From: Pelagicoccus sp.
Lineage (GTDB): Bacteria; Verrucomicrobiota; Verrucomicrobiia; Opitutales; Opitutaceae
Assembly: GCA_028284635.1 (NCBI GenBank)
Contig: JANQRJ010000007.1
Location: 1-64,000, forward strand
Length of the DNA stretch: 64,000 nucleotides
Reading direction: 5' to 3'
Shown here one piece after another: positions 36,570 to 45,112 of the stretch. The notes under the pieces were generated by a model, which saw only the letters and a list, made by a program, of their open reading frames with translations, made no database searches and was not told the DNA's origin. The first letter of the stretch is position 1, and each line of letters starts with the position of its first letter. The translations under genes and the position numbers were made by a program.

Positions 36570-38080
36570 GGGGCGGTAGAGAACTGCATGACGAAACGGG
36601 CTCCTTCTTCGTAGGAGCTATCTAGATACAAGTCGCCTTGGCAGTCGCGAAGCATCCTTCGCGAGATGCTTAGACCAAGGCCGAAACCTGGGCTCTTGTC
36701 TTCGAGTAGAGACCTTTCCTGGTAGAAGGACTCGAAGATGCGTTGACTGTGCTCAACTGGGATGCCTGGGCCACGGTCAGTCACTCGAATGAAAGAGGCC
36801 GATCCATTGCTTTGCAAATCGATCTGGACCGGGCTTTCGCTTCCAGCGTATTTGCGGGCGTTGTCGAGCAAATTGATCAAGGTTTGGCGAACTACGTTGC
36901 GATCTGCTTGGGCGGCAACGGGTTCTTTGGGAGGATCCCAGGAGACATCCATTCCAGACTGAGAGAGCGTGGGCTGGTAGTCTATGAGGGTATTTGAGAT
37001 AGTCGTTCGCAGGTCTAGAGTTTCGATATGGTAGCTCCGTTTGCCTTGTTCCAGGGCGCTGAGACCGAGCAGATTGTCTACGAGTTCGGTCAGTCGTTGG
37101 CTTTCTCGGCTTATCGTGTCCAAGTATCGGATACGTTTCGAGTCTGGGAGATCCTGCTCGCCTAGCAAATCGGCGTAGAGAGTGATACTGGTGAGTGGGG
37201 TCTTAAATTCGTGGGAGATTTGCGAGACGAAGCTGGTCTTGCGCAGGGCTTCGCGGCGTTCGCGGATGGTTTGACGGGCAAGCAGAGTAGCCGAGACTCC
37301 GCAGAGGCTTAGGCAAACGGCGACCATTAGGTAACCGAAGTTGCCTAGCCAGTCTCCGTTTGCGGTCTTGGAATTGAGGGTTAGGTCCAAACTGTAACCT
37401 GACCCGAGCCAGTCGAGGGGACGGCTGTTTTGGGTTTCTGCGGCGGGGTGGGGACCTGATTGGATATTGGCAAAAATGCTAGGGCCCGAGAGTTCGGCGA
37501 GCAGTTCGGAGAACGATGCAAGCAGTGTTTCACGGTCGAGGCGGGCGTAGCGCAACGCTCCTTCGGGAACAATTCTGTGGAAGGCCGTCCACGTGAGACC
37601 TCTTTCGCCCAAACCTGAACGAAACCATAAGAGGATCGGTTCAACCTGACCGTGTTCGTACAACTCGATTTCTCGGTTTTCCTGATAGTAACCGCCACGG
37701 AAGACCGACGGCGTATCCGGATCTTCGAGACTTATCGATTCCGTTGGATTGGCGAGCGCAGCAGTCGCAGTTGGATGGTCCGACGAGATAACGGCGGCTT
37801 TGGAGATGAGAGCGTTACTGGCCTGCCAGCGCCGGAGTTGGTTGGCGAGACCCTCCTGGTGAAAGGAGATGAGCTGGCGAGCAGTCTCGTTTCTTATCTC
37901 TTGAAAGTACGCCTCAAGATGTGAGTTCAGTCTTTCGGATTCACTTGCGAGCAGCGCTTCCGCTGCTGAACGCTGGCGGAGGTTTTGCTTGTGGATCAAG
38001 GCTACAGCAAGGAGCGAAAGAGCGAGGGCGGAACCGACTAGCAGTATCCAGATAAGGGTTGCTCGACGATTCGAATTCAT
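36566..38080 (-). CDS. Sensor histidine kinase in the VWA operon
   Basis: The product is 504 residues. TM1 is at about 8-29. A ~210-residue periplasmic sensor region of unrecognised fold follows, with TM2 near 240-262 (GYLMVAVCLSLCGVSATLLA). There is no obvious HAMP domain. The HisKA box is FVSQISHEFKTPLTSITLYADLL, the N box is NLLDNARKYAG, and the G boxes are DRGPGIP and GFGLGLSISRRML. It overlaps both neighbours by 4 nt. Close coupling to a VWA protein suggests the pair senses an envelope or extracellular state. Confidence 0.93.
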   Translation of the reverse strand: MNSNRRATLIWILLVGSALALSLLAVALIHKQNLRQRSAAEALLASESERLNSHLEAYFQEIRNETARQLISFHQEGLANQLRRWQASNALISKAAVISSDHPTATAALANPTESISLEDPDTPSVFRGGYYQENREIELYEHGQVEPILLWFRSGLGERGLTWTAFHRIVPEGALRYARLDRETLLASFSELLAELSGPSIFANIQSGPHPAAETQNSRPLDWLGSGYSLDLTLNSKTANGDWLGNFGYLMVAVCLSLCGVSATLLARQTIRERREALRKTSFVSQISHEFKTPLTSITLYADLLGEQDLPDSKRIRYLDTISRESQRLTELVDNLLGLSALEQGKRSYHIETLDLRTTISNTLIDYQPTLSQSGMDVSWDPPKEPVAAQADRNVVRQTLINLLDNARKYAGSESPVQIDLQSNGSASFIRVTDRGPGIPVEHSQRIFESFYQERSLLEDKSPGFGLGLSISRRMLRDCQGDLYLDSSYEEGARFVMQFSTAP

Positions 38081-39429
38081 TCGGCTGCTGCTGGTTTTGA
38101 GGGCGGAGCGACTAAGGTTCTGGGATAGAGGGTGTTGGTGAGGGCTGTCTGTTCGATAGCGGAATTTTTGCCGCTTTCTATGTCGGCGATAGCTCGATTG
38201 AGCGCTGCGATTTGGGATCCAACGCGCATATCCTCGAAGTCACTCTCCAGAATGCGAAGCTGGCGGGCCAGATTGCGCAGGTCTTTGAGCGCCTGTTTCT
38301 GGTTCCCATCGTCGAACAGAGAGAAGGCCTCGCGAATGCTATCGGCAACCTGGAAAACGCAGATCGTTCGCAGTACGTCGAGATCAATAGAGCGGTAGGA
38401 AGATCGTCCACTATCGACGAAACTTGCTCGAACGTCGGCCTCTATGACGACGGGCTCTTTGCTGTCTTTGTCGATTGGCGAATAGGTCAAGGTCGCTCGG
38501 GCGATGCGTTGCCTATGTCCCGTCGCTCGGTCGGCAGGAAGCTCCGCTTGCAGGGCGACAGATAGCTCCTGCAGGGCGTAGAGATGATCGAAACGGAAGC
38601 GGGCTGACCGCCTTTCGATCTCGGCCGCACGACCTAGGCTTTTCTCGACGCGACTGGTTCCGACAAAGACTATCTCCAACACGGCATCTTTTGCGATTGC
38701 TCGATTGAGCTTGCTGATCTCCTCTTTCAAAATGCTGGGCAGCTTTGCTGGATTGCGAGCGCTGCGGAATATGCCGCCACTTGTGGAAGCGAGCTGGTAA
38801 AGGGTCTCTTCGTCGTACTTGTCTCCCAAGCCGATTGCGGTAAGAGAGATACCACTGGAGCCCAGCTCTGTTCCCAGTCGGATGAAGTCATCGGATTCGC
38901 GGGGGCCTTTGTTTGCCTTGCCGTCGGAGATCAGCGCTATTAGATTGGTTGAATCTGGGGTGGCGTGGCTACGGAGTTCATTGGCCGCTGCTTCTATTGC
39001 ATCGAAAAGAGCCGAACCGCCCTCGGCGAGAAGGTTTTCGATCGCTGGATCTGCCAGAGTGAGCTGATCGACAGCAGTGGAAGGAATCAATGTTTCAATC
39101 TCGGAACCGTAGGCAAGCAGTGAGACACGGTCGCTCGAAGAGAGGACAAGGATGGCTTCGCGGATGGCGTTTTTGGCGGCGTCCAGTTTTTCGCCCTCCA
39201 TGGAGCCGGAGCTGTCGACAGCAAAAGCTATGTTGAGCGGCCTGTGCTGCTCCGATTTCAAGTCTGGAGACTCTCCAGTCTTGATCGTAGCCTTTAGATA
39301 GGCGGTATTCGAACTCAGTCTGCGGTAGATTGCGCGATCTAAGCCAAGCTCCAGTCCGACAGGCGTCTCAGCGAGCAGGCCTGTGCTGAAAGCGAAGACA
39401 GTGACAAAGGCTATCGAGAGGCGGCGCAT
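38077..39429 (-). CDS. Secreted von Willebrand factor A domain protein, first gene of a two-component operon
   Basis: The product is 450 residues with a signal peptide (MRRLSIAFVTVFAFSTGLLA). The VWA domain (about 60-240) has MIDAS DSSGSMEGEK, GGSALFDAIEAA and LIALISDGKANKGP. The C-terminal ~200 residues are a beta domain followed by a helical, glutamine/arginine-rich segment (LKDLRNLARQLRILESDFE). It differs from the 653-residue VWA protein downstream, with only the VWA core shared. Translational coupling to the kinase gene suggests that it is an accessory sensor or ligand for that kinase. This is inference. Confidence 0.87.
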   Translation of the reverse strand: MRRLSIAFVTVFAFSTGLLAETPVGLELGLDRAIYRRLSSNTAYLKATIKTGESPDLKSEQHRPLNIAFAVDSSGSMEGEKLDAAKNAIREAILVLSSSDRVSLLAYGSEIETLIPSTAVDQLTLADPAIENLLAEGGSALFDAIEAAANELRSHATPDSTNLIALISDGKANKGPRESDDFIRLGTELGSSGISLTAIGLGDKYDEETLYQLASTSGGIFRSARNPAKLPSILKEEISKLNRAIAKDAVLEIVFVGTSRVEKSLGRAAEIERRSARFRFDHLYALQELSVALQAELPADRATGHRQRIARATLTYSPIDKDSKEPVVIEADVRASFVDSGRSSYRSIDLDVLRTICVFQVADSIREAFSLFDDGNQKQALKDLRNLARQLRILESDFEDMRVGSQIAALNRAIADIESGKNSAIEQTALTNTLYPRTLVAPPSKPAAAE

Positions 39430-39716
39430 CCGTTAATACTAGCGCCTCTCCTCTCCGGATAGGTCAACCTGTTGTAAAAGTTTGTCATAGGTTGTGATAC
39501 GAGAAGCGCTTGCCAAGACAACTGCTCCTCAAAGGAATGGAATTGATTGCAAATGCGACGCCGAGAAGATCCTGATGTAGCCCCCAAATAATCTTCATCT
39601 GCTTCTACTTCTTCATCCCCTTCTGGAAGTAGATAAAGAAGCAGAAGCAGAAGAAGATTGGGAGTAGAAGCCGACGGGCCACATTGAAAGACGAAAGGCG
39701 GGGCGTTGACTCTTGA
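39430..39716. other. Intergenic region containing a copied kamA 3' end
   Basis: This 287-bp stretch comprises the upstream region of the VWA operon and the downstream region of the acetyltransferase gene. Besides the duplication listed below, the ~110 bp nearest the VWA gene presumably hold its promoter. Confidence 0.5.
39545..39684. repeat. Duplicate of the kamA 3' end and downstream inverted repeat
   Basis: From 39545 the sequence matches 28475-28526 for 52 consecutive nt: the last 11 codons and TAG stop of kamA plus the start of the downstream inverted repeat. After one mismatch another 14 nt match. The right arm (GAAGAAGATTGGGAGTAGA) and CCGACGGG are also shared, but the centre of the palindrome differs. 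The copied coding piece has no start and is not expressed as protein. Confidence 0.9.
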
Positions 39717-40277
39717 TCATACCTTGCGAATAGCTCGGCAAGGGTTGCCGACGGCGACTACGCGAGAGGGTATCGATTTTGTCACTACGCTGCCGGCTCC
39801 GATGACCGTTTCTTCGCCGATCTCCACCCCAGGGCAGAGGATGGCTCCGCCGCCGATCCAGACGCGGTCACCGATCTTGACGGGCTTCGCGAATTCCGAG
39901 AAGGACGCTCTTTTTTCCGGATCGATGGGGTGACCTGCCGTATAGATCTGCGTTTTGGGGCCGAGCATGACGTGGTCTCCGATTATGATCGGATTGGCGT
40001 CTAGGAAGACGCATTCGAAATTCGCGAAGAAGGCCTTTCCGAGGCTGATGTTGTAGCCATAGTCACAGTGGAAAGGCGGTTCGAGGAGAGCCGTTTTATG
40101 TACGCTGCCTAGAAGTTGGCGGAGAATAGCCGCTCGCTCCGCGAAGGCATCCGGTTCGGCATCGTTGTAGGCGCGCGTGAGCCTTCGAGCGGCCTTGCGC
40201 TCCGCCGCCAGCTCGGGGTCCATGGGCGAATACGGTTCGCCAGCGAGCATCTTCGCCTTTTCCGTTAGCTCGGGCAT
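39717..40277 (-). CDS. Maltose/galactoside O-acetyltransferase-like protein
   Basis: The product is 186 residues of the LacA/Maa group of hexapeptide-repeat acetyltransferases. The N-terminal MLAGEPYSPMDPELAAERKAARRL is the family's Mac domain. The left-handed beta-helix follows with the catalytic His in QIYTAGHPIDPEKR, and GDRVWIGGGAILCPGVEIGEETVIGAGSVVTKSIPSRVVAVGNPCRAIR. The probable reaction is acetyl transfer from acetyl-CoA to a sugar. Its neighbours give no specific substrate. Confidence 0.92.
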   Translation of the reverse strand: MPELTEKAKMLAGEPYSPMDPELAAERKAARRLTRAYNDAEPDAFAERAAILRQLLGSVHKTALLEPPFHCDYGYNISLGKAFFANFECVFLDANPIIIGDHVMLGPKTQIYTAGHPIDPEKRASFSEFAKPVKIGDRVWIGGGAILCPGVEIGEETVIGAGSVVTKSIPSRVVAVGNPCRAIRKV

Positions 40278-40392
40278 GTCGGGAGCAGTAGGGCGCGTCG
40301 CTGGTTTGCGGAATAGGAAAGCGGTCGGCTTCCGATAGAGGGCCTTGCAGGTTGGGGAGCTGCCATCGGTTAGCTTGTCGGCTTGGTTTTCC

Positions 40393-40863
40393 TTACCTGG
40401 AGGCGATAGCTCTTTGCAGGGCTGCGAGGTCGAGCTTCGCTCCTGGACGGACTTCGTTCGCTTTGAACCAACCGGCTCGCACCTCGAGGACGTACAGCAG
40501 GTCTTCGCGTTTCGACTTCCGCGACTCGGTGTCTTGCGGATACATTCGGTAGATTTCGCGCAGCACCCCGTCGGAAGTGAAGTAGCCGATGTCCAAGGGG
40601 AAACTTACGTTCTTCATCCAGAAGGACATTCTCTGTGGCTTGGAGAAGACGAAGAGCATGCCGTGATCGTCCGCGATGCCGTCGCGGAACATCAGTCCTC
40701 GTCTCTGCTCGTCGCGAGTGAGAGCCAGTTCCATGAACAGCTCAACCTCGCCTACGCTGATGATGGGGAGCTCTTTCTCGGCGGGTTCTGCCTTTTCCCG
40801 ACTGCATGCGCTCAGAACGGATAGCGCTAGGAGAACGGGCAAGGCAAGGAACGGGAACTTCAT
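40393..40863 (-). CDS. DUF192 family lipoprotein
   Basis: The product is 156 residues. The signal ends in a lipobox, LSVLSAC, so the mature protein is lipid-anchored. The DUF192 core is visible as ELALTRDEQRRGLMFRD, MLFVFSKPQRMSFWMKNVSFPLDIGYF and VLEVRAGWFKANEVRPGAKL. The family's function is unknown. A strong terminator-like hairpin lies directly upstream of its ribosome-binding site (GCCGGAG), so expression may depend on attenuation or on a promoter overlapping the hairpin. Confidence 0.9.
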   Translation of the reverse strand: MKFPFLALPVLLALSVLSACSREKAEPAEKELPIISVGEVELFMELALTRDEQRRGLMFRDGIADDHGMLFVFSKPQRMSFWMKNVSFPLDIGYFTSDGVLREIYRMYPQDTESRKSKREDLLYVLEVRAGWFKANEVRPGAKLDLAALQRAIASR

Positions 40864-40870
40864 CTCCGGC

Positions 40871-40908
40871 TAAAAAAAGTTGCCAGGCCGTTGAGGGAAC
40901 GGCCTGGC
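40871..40908 (-). terminator. Rho-independent terminator immediately upstream of the DUF192 gene
   Basis: On the minus strand an 11-bp perfect stem GCCAGGCCGTT/AACGGCCTGGC with a 5-nt loop is followed by AAC and seven T, and only 9 nt later by the ATG at 40863. The nearest minus-strand gene upstream is rsmA, over 600 bp away. It is either that unit's terminator or a leader attenuator. Confidence 0.75.
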
Positions 40909-41032
40909 AGGGTGGTGTGTGGGTGGGAGGGAAATTGGTTGATGTTCCTTCTTAGTACTCCTGGACGGGAATATTTCAAGTCATCTTTGAATCGCGAAAC
41001 GAATTGCAGAAAATTTTTAGCTTCTCCAGGCA

Positions 41033-41051
41033 TAGGACAGTTTATGTCCTA
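41033..41051. promoter_or_regulatory. Operator-like palindrome before the small ORF pair
   Basis: TAGGACA (41033-41039) and TGTCCTA (41045-41051) form a perfect 7-bp inverted repeat around GTTTA. It ends 23 nt before the ATG at 41075, a typical repressor-site position. The regulator is unknown. Confidence 0.45.
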
Positions 41052-41074
41052 CCCAATGCTCTAAAGTGGTCGGC

Positions 41075-41344
41075 ATGAACTTCAACAACCGACTCGAAGA
41101 CACCTGGACCCCAAGCTGGGACCTAGGCCTGCAAGACGAATTCAGCTTCTTTTCGGAAAATTCTTCCGAAGATGGCCCTGCGCCCGCGCCGAGCGTCGGC
41201 GCGGCACGCTCCGTAGCCGCTGGGCAAGCGGTATTGGAGCAGGAAACCTACAGTCGCCGTCTCGATGTAGGGGCTGCCAGCGTGGGCGAGCTTATCTCGT
41301 ATTTCGAAAGCCTATACAGCGAGGAGATCTCCAGCCATGGGTAA
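41075..41344 (+). CDS. Small acidic protein of unknown function
   Basis: The product is 89 residues from MNFNNRLEDTWTPSWDLGL. It is acidic and rich in Ser, Ala and aromatic residues (DEFSFFSENSSEDGPAPAP), with a predicted helix at the C-terminus (ASVGELISYFESLYSEEI). I do not recognise a family. Support for a real gene comes from the operator-like palindrome upstream, the continuous frame between two convergently placed genes, and an overlap of its stop with the next small ORF (ATGGGTAA). A GTG three codons earlier is possible. Confidence 0.5.
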   Translation: MNFNNRLEDTWTPSWDLGLQDEFSFFSENSSEDGPAPAPSVGAARSVAAGQAVLEQETYSRRLDVGAASVGELISYFESLYSEEISSHG

Positions 41345-41498
41345 CAAGGAAAAGATGACCCTGGTGCAGGACAGTCGCAGCGAGAACCTGATGCGTCGCC
41401 TGCTTGTAATTCCTAAATGGATACGGCTTAGCCGTCGCCGTCGATTCCTGCTGGCTACGAGCGGCTGCCTGGTCAAGTGCACGGATTGGGAGTCGTAG
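41337..41498 (+). CDS. Small basic ORF overlapping the preceding small gene
   Basis: This 53-residue frame starts with MGNKEKMTLVQDSRSENLMRR and continues through a very basic segment (WIRLSRRRRFLLA) to a short Cys-containing tail ending in TDWES. Its ATG overlaps the end of the previous frame by 8 nt, which suggests translational coupling. The last codons run into repeat-like sequence (GCGGGATCCGCGCTAC just after the stop), so the natural C-terminus may be altered. No family is recognised. Confidence 0.35.
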   Translation: MGNKEKMTLVQDSRSENLMRRLLVIPKWIRLSRRRRFLLATSGCLVKCTDWES

Positions 41499-41531
41499 TG
41501 CAAATCTCGCTCAGCGGGATCCGCGCTACGG

Positions 41532-42356
41532 CTAGCCCTTCAAGGAATCGAGCTGTATCCAAAGTTCCGGGTCGATCTGCTCGGCTCGGGCTTGAGGATC
41601 GATGCCGAGCGAGGCCAGGCTCTCGAGCCAAAGCCTGGCGGTTGTGGAGTCGGACTTGCGAAGCAGGGAAGAAATCTGCTTGCGGCGCTGCTGGAAAAGT
41701 TCGCGCAGGAGCCGGCTTCCGACCGCGCTGAAGCGGTACGGCTCTGGCTTGCGTCGCAAGTGGAGCAGCGTGGAGCCAATGTCGGGCTTCGGATAGAAAC
41801 AGGCTCCCGAAACGTCGTGACCGGGCAGGATGTCGAAAGCGGCTCGCAGCAGCACGCTGATGGCCCCGAACTGCTTGCTGCCGGCTTGGGCGGCGTATCG
41901 CTGGGCGGCTTCCTTTTGCAGCATGAGCACCATGACGCTGGGTAGTTGTTTCTCCAATACGCTAGCCATCCAGGGAGTCGAGATGGCATAGGGGAGGTTA
42001 GCAACGATCTTGAAGTCCTGGACGTCGGCGGGCAGATCGCCTAGCGGCGTATCGAGAGCATCGCCGACTACGAGGTGGAGATTCGGGCGAGCTATGGCGA
42101 GCTTGGTGATATGCTTTGCGAGCGTGGGGTCCTTTTCCACGGCGTGCACGGTGGCGCCGGCGGCGAGCAGGGCTTCGGTGAGAGTGCCGAGCCCAGGGCC
42201 AATTTCCACGACATGCTCGCCTGGCGATACCTCTCCGAGCTGAATGGATTTGCGAACGATGTTGCCGTCGATGAGGAAGTTCTGCCCCAGCTGTTTTTTG
42301 GGCCGATGGTCGAGCTGCTCGAGCAAAGCTCGGGTGGCTGAGGGGGAGAGAGGCAC
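41532..42356 (-). CDS. rsmA: 16S rRNA (adenine1518/1519-N6)-dimethyltransferase
   Basis: The enzyme (KsgA) dimethylates two adjacent adenines in the 3' hairpin of 16S rRNA during 30S maturation. The product is 274 residues, the normal length. Motifs are KKQLGQNFLIDGNIVRK, the SAM-binding VVEIGPGLGTLTEALL, AVEKDPTLA, and the catalytic VANLPYAIST. The C-terminal region has FYPKPDIGSTLLHL. It lies 120 bp downstream of trpC in the same direction. Confidence 0.95.
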   Translation of the reverse strand: MPLSPSATRALLEQLDHRPKKQLGQNFLIDGNIVRKSIQLGEVSPGEHVVEIGPGLGTLTEALLAAGATVHAVEKDPTLAKHITKLAIARPNLHLVVGDALDTPLGDLPADVQDFKIVANLPYAISTPWMASVLEKQLPSVMVLMLQKEAAQRYAAQAGSKQFGAISVLLRAAFDILPGHDVSGACFYPKPDIGSTLLHLRRKPEPYRFSAVGSRLLRELFQQRRKQISSLLRKSDSTTARLWLESLASLGIDPQARAEQIDPELWIQLDSLKG

Positions 42357-42476
42357 TGGGAGGAGGGGAGAACGAAGAGTTAAGAGCGAAGAATGAAGAA
42401 GTAAGGGGAGCTTTTTAGTCCGTAGCAGTTTAGTCTGTAGCTTGAGAAAGCTAAACGCCTATCTGGCTCTGCCAGC

Positions 42477-43295
42477 TTAGGATTTAGGATTTGAGATTTG
42501 GGAGCATGCTTTCAGCTCTTGGATTAGCGCCGCGGTATCCTGGGTTTTCATGAGGGCTTCGCCGACTAGGAGGGCTTTGGCTCCGCAGGCTTTAGCTCGA
42601 GCAGCGTCCTGGCCGTTCCAGATGCCGCTTTCGGATATGGCGACGACGCCTTCTGGAAATTGGGGAATGAGGCGTTCGGAGAAGGCAAGATCGGTTTTGA
42701 AGACCGCCAGATCGCGGTTGTTTACGCCAATGATCTTGGCGTTTTGAGCCACAGCTCGCTCCAGTTCCGGCTCGTTGTGGATCTCGTAGAGGGAGTCGAG
42801 TCCGGCGAGGTCGGCAGCCTGGCGCAGGGCTGTCATTTCTTCGTCCTGGAGAGCCCGCACGATGATGAGTATGGCCGAGGCTCCAGCTTGAGCGGCTTCA
42901 AGGACTTGAATGGGGTGGATCATGAAATCCTTGCGTAGGCAGGGAATGCCTTTTGGGCCCCTTTGGAAGGAATCGGTCACGCTGGAGAGATCCTCGAGTT
43001 CGCCGCCAAAATACTTTTCGTCAGTGAGAATGGACAGGCAGTCGGCGCCTGCGGCGAGGTACTTTTCGGCCTGTTCGAGGGCAGGGCCGAGATCCTTGAT
43101 CTCTCCAGCGGAAGGGGAGCGGCGTTTGATCTCGGCGATCACCGCCAGTCCGTCGCAACTTCGCAGAGCGTGCAAAAAGCTGCCTCGGGCGGCGGCTTTT
43201 TCCCTGAAGGCGGTCAGTTCGTCAGGATCGACTTCGCGGATGCGCTCCGCGATTTCCTGGCGTTTCCAATTCATGATCTCGGTCAGCTTGTCCAT
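42477..43295 (-). CDS. trpC: Indole-3-glycerol-phosphate synthase
   Basis: The enzyme closes the indole ring in tryptophan synthesis. The product is 272 residues. Typical motifs are VIAEIKRRSPSAGEI, YLAAGADCLSILTDEKYFGG, CLRKDFMIHPIQVLEA, AKIIGVNNRDLAVFKTD and VAISESGIWNGQD. It is a stand-alone domain, not fused to TrpF. No other trp genes are in the window. Confidence 0.96.
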   Translation of the reverse strand: MDKLTEIMNWKRQEIAERIREVDPDELTAFREKAAARGSFLHALRSCDGLAVIAEIKRRSPSAGEIKDLGPALEQAEKYLAAGADCLSILTDEKYFGGELEDLSSVTDSFQRGPKGIPCLRKDFMIHPIQVLEAAQAGASAILIIVRALQDEEMTALRQAADLAGLDSLYEIHNEPELERAVAQNAKIIGVNNRDLAVFKTDLAFSERLIPQFPEGVVAISESGIWNGQDAARAKACGAKALLVGEALMKTQDTAALIQELKACSQISNPKS

Positions 43296-43347
43296 GGGCA
43301 GGGGTTGTGTGTAACTGCAATCGTCGGCAGTTAAATGTTAAAGTGCC

Positions 43348-43421
43348 CTGGGAACGCGGATGGCTCGCTCGCAGCAATCCAGAGATCAGGCCAAGTGCGG
43401 GCGAGCCGCCCGCGTTCCCAG
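43348..43421. repeat. Inverted repeat upstream of trpC
   Basis: CTGGGAACGCGG...GGCTCGC and GCGAGCC...CCGCGTTCCCAG are reverse complements apart from single-base differences, with a ~22-nt loop. It lies in the 243-bp gap between the FAD oxidoreductase stop and the trpC start. Otherwise this gap shows nothing definite. Confidence 0.7.
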
Positions 43422-43538
43422 AAAGTCGGTAGCCACTGGGCTACACCAAAGCTCTGCCACTTAAAAAGACAACGTTGAATAAAGGAGCAGATCGACTCTA
43501 GCTTGGCTGCCGCCTCGGCCACTTCAGGCTCTTCGCAG

Positions 43539-45041
43539 CTACGTTGACATAGCTTCCTCTTCGGAGCTGGCTTGCTTTGGACGTTGCTTGCCGCCTTGAG
43601 ATCGCAACTGTTCGAGGAGCTTTGGGATCGATATCCTTCTTATGTCGTTGGTCTCCATGGCGAGACCGGCTCCTATGCCGGCTGCTTCGCCTAGCTGCAT
43701 GGCGGTTATCATCACTCGAATGGCTCCAGCGGCCTGATAGTCTGCCCCGATGCAGCGTCCGGCGGCGAGCGCGTTGTCGAAGTCCTTGGCAATGAGCGCG
43801 CGGTACGGCACCTGCCAGCATAGCGTGTCGCGTGTCGGATCGTCTATGGACTTGCCGTCCCAGCGGCCTTTCTCCCTCGAGTTGTCGGCGAGTCGAGTAA
43901 TCGTGGTGCCATCGAGGAACTCCAGGCGAGTGCCTGGGCCGTCGGGATTGTGTATGTCGATTGGCCAAGTGCCTTGAGCGACGCAATCTGGGTACTCCTT
44001 TCCAGAGAGAATGCTTTCGCGGTCCAGCGTATAGTCGGCGATGATACGGTGGCTTTCGCGTACTCCGATGTTCTGCGAGATGTCGCAGAGCTGTATGTTC
44101 TCCCAACCTTTGTATCCCTTGAATTTCTCTATAGCCCAGCGCATCTGGTATCGACCTTCGATCTCGGCTCGCGTGAGGCTTCGCGAATCGGAGGCATCAA
44201 TGCCAGGCACTCTTACGGCGGAAACGACGGACTGATTTGGCCGGCCGGGGGGAGGCTTTTCCCACATGGGGGCCACGCTGTCGTAGCCGAGATAGTCGTT
44301 TCGTGTGCCGATGAGCTCGGCGCTGATTTTCTCGATGTGGAATCGTTCGCTTTTCGGAGCGATGCCCTGGAGCGTGAAGGTCAGGGTAGGGGGCTGGCAG
44401 GTGTTGTTGTCGTCACCGAAGTCGGTAGCCGCCCCAGCTCTGCGCAGAAGATCGGCATCGCCGGTGCAGTCGATGTAGGTCTGGGCGATCAGGGCTTGGC
44501 GGCCGGACTTGCCTTCGATGGCGACGGCCTTGATCTTGCGTCCCTCGCAGATGACGCCTGCAAGCGTAGTGTGAAGGAGGATACGGACTCCGCTTTCGAT
44601 CACTAGGTCGTCAAACATGAGCTTCGCGTCTTCCGTGTCGATCGTCCAGGCCCCGGTTTCGCCGTCTTCGAGTCGGTTTTCGGCGGCGCCGCGCCTTTGC
44701 ATGCGGCGTACGCATTCTTCGGCCAGGCCTCCTATTACCTGGGTCTTTCCGTCCATGCCGTAGAGCGAATGCCAGACGTTGACCGCTGCCGCCGTCGCGT
44801 TGCCGCCAAAGCAGGCGTTGCGTTCGATCAACGCGACCTTGGCTCCCATGCGGGCGGCTGCTACGGCGGCGCAGACTCCGGCCGGACCCCCGCCGAATAC
44901 GGCGACGTCGAATTCGCCGGCTATGGGCAGATCCTTGCCTGGTTCGGCGATCGTTTTCGGTCCGGCTGGCGGAGTGAGGTAGTTTCGGCCAGCGAGATTC
45001 TCGCGAAGCGTTTGCTCCCGTTCTGAAGTTTGCATGGACAT
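43539..45041 (-). CDS. FAD-dependent oxidoreductase (FAD_oxidored family)
   Basis: The product is 500 residues without a clear signal peptide. The dinucleotide fold is FDVAVFGGGPAGVCAAVAAARMGAKVALIERNACFGGN. TYIDCTGDADLLRRAG and the C-terminal ALAAGRCIGADYQAAGAIRVM complete FAD binding. Members of this family are abundant in Planctomycetota and Verrucomicrobiota, usually with undetermined carbohydrate-related substrates. It is divergent from an AraC-type regulator with only ~70 bp between starts, so control by that regulator is likely. Confidence 0.9.
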   Translation of the reverse strand: MSMQTSEREQTLRENLAGRNYLTPPAGPKTIAEPGKDLPIAGEFDVAVFGGGPAGVCAAVAAARMGAKVALIERNACFGGNATAAAVNVWHSLYGMDGKTQVIGGLAEECVRRMQRRGAAENRLEDGETGAWTIDTEDAKLMFDDLVIESGVRILLHTTLAGVICEGRKIKAVAIEGKSGRQALIAQTYIDCTGDADLLRRAGAATDFGDDNNTCQPPTLTFTLQGIAPKSERFHIEKISAELIGTRNDYLGYDSVAPMWEKPPPGRPNQSVVSAVRVPGIDASDSRSLTRAEIEGRYQMRWAIEKFKGYKGWENIQLCDISQNIGVRESHRIIADYTLDRESILSGKEYPDCVAQGTWPIDIHNPDGPGTRLEFLDGTTITRLADNSREKGRWDGKSIDDPTRDTLCWQVPYRALIAKDFDNALAAGRCIGADYQAAGAIRVMITAMQLGEAAGIGAGLAMETNDIRRISIPKLLEQLRSQGGKQRPKQASSEEEAMST

Positions 45042-45112
45042 ATGCTATCTCGAATTTCGATTTGCGGATATGGTTTTGTTTGGGCAAATTGTGGACAAAT
45101 CCGTATGTCTCT

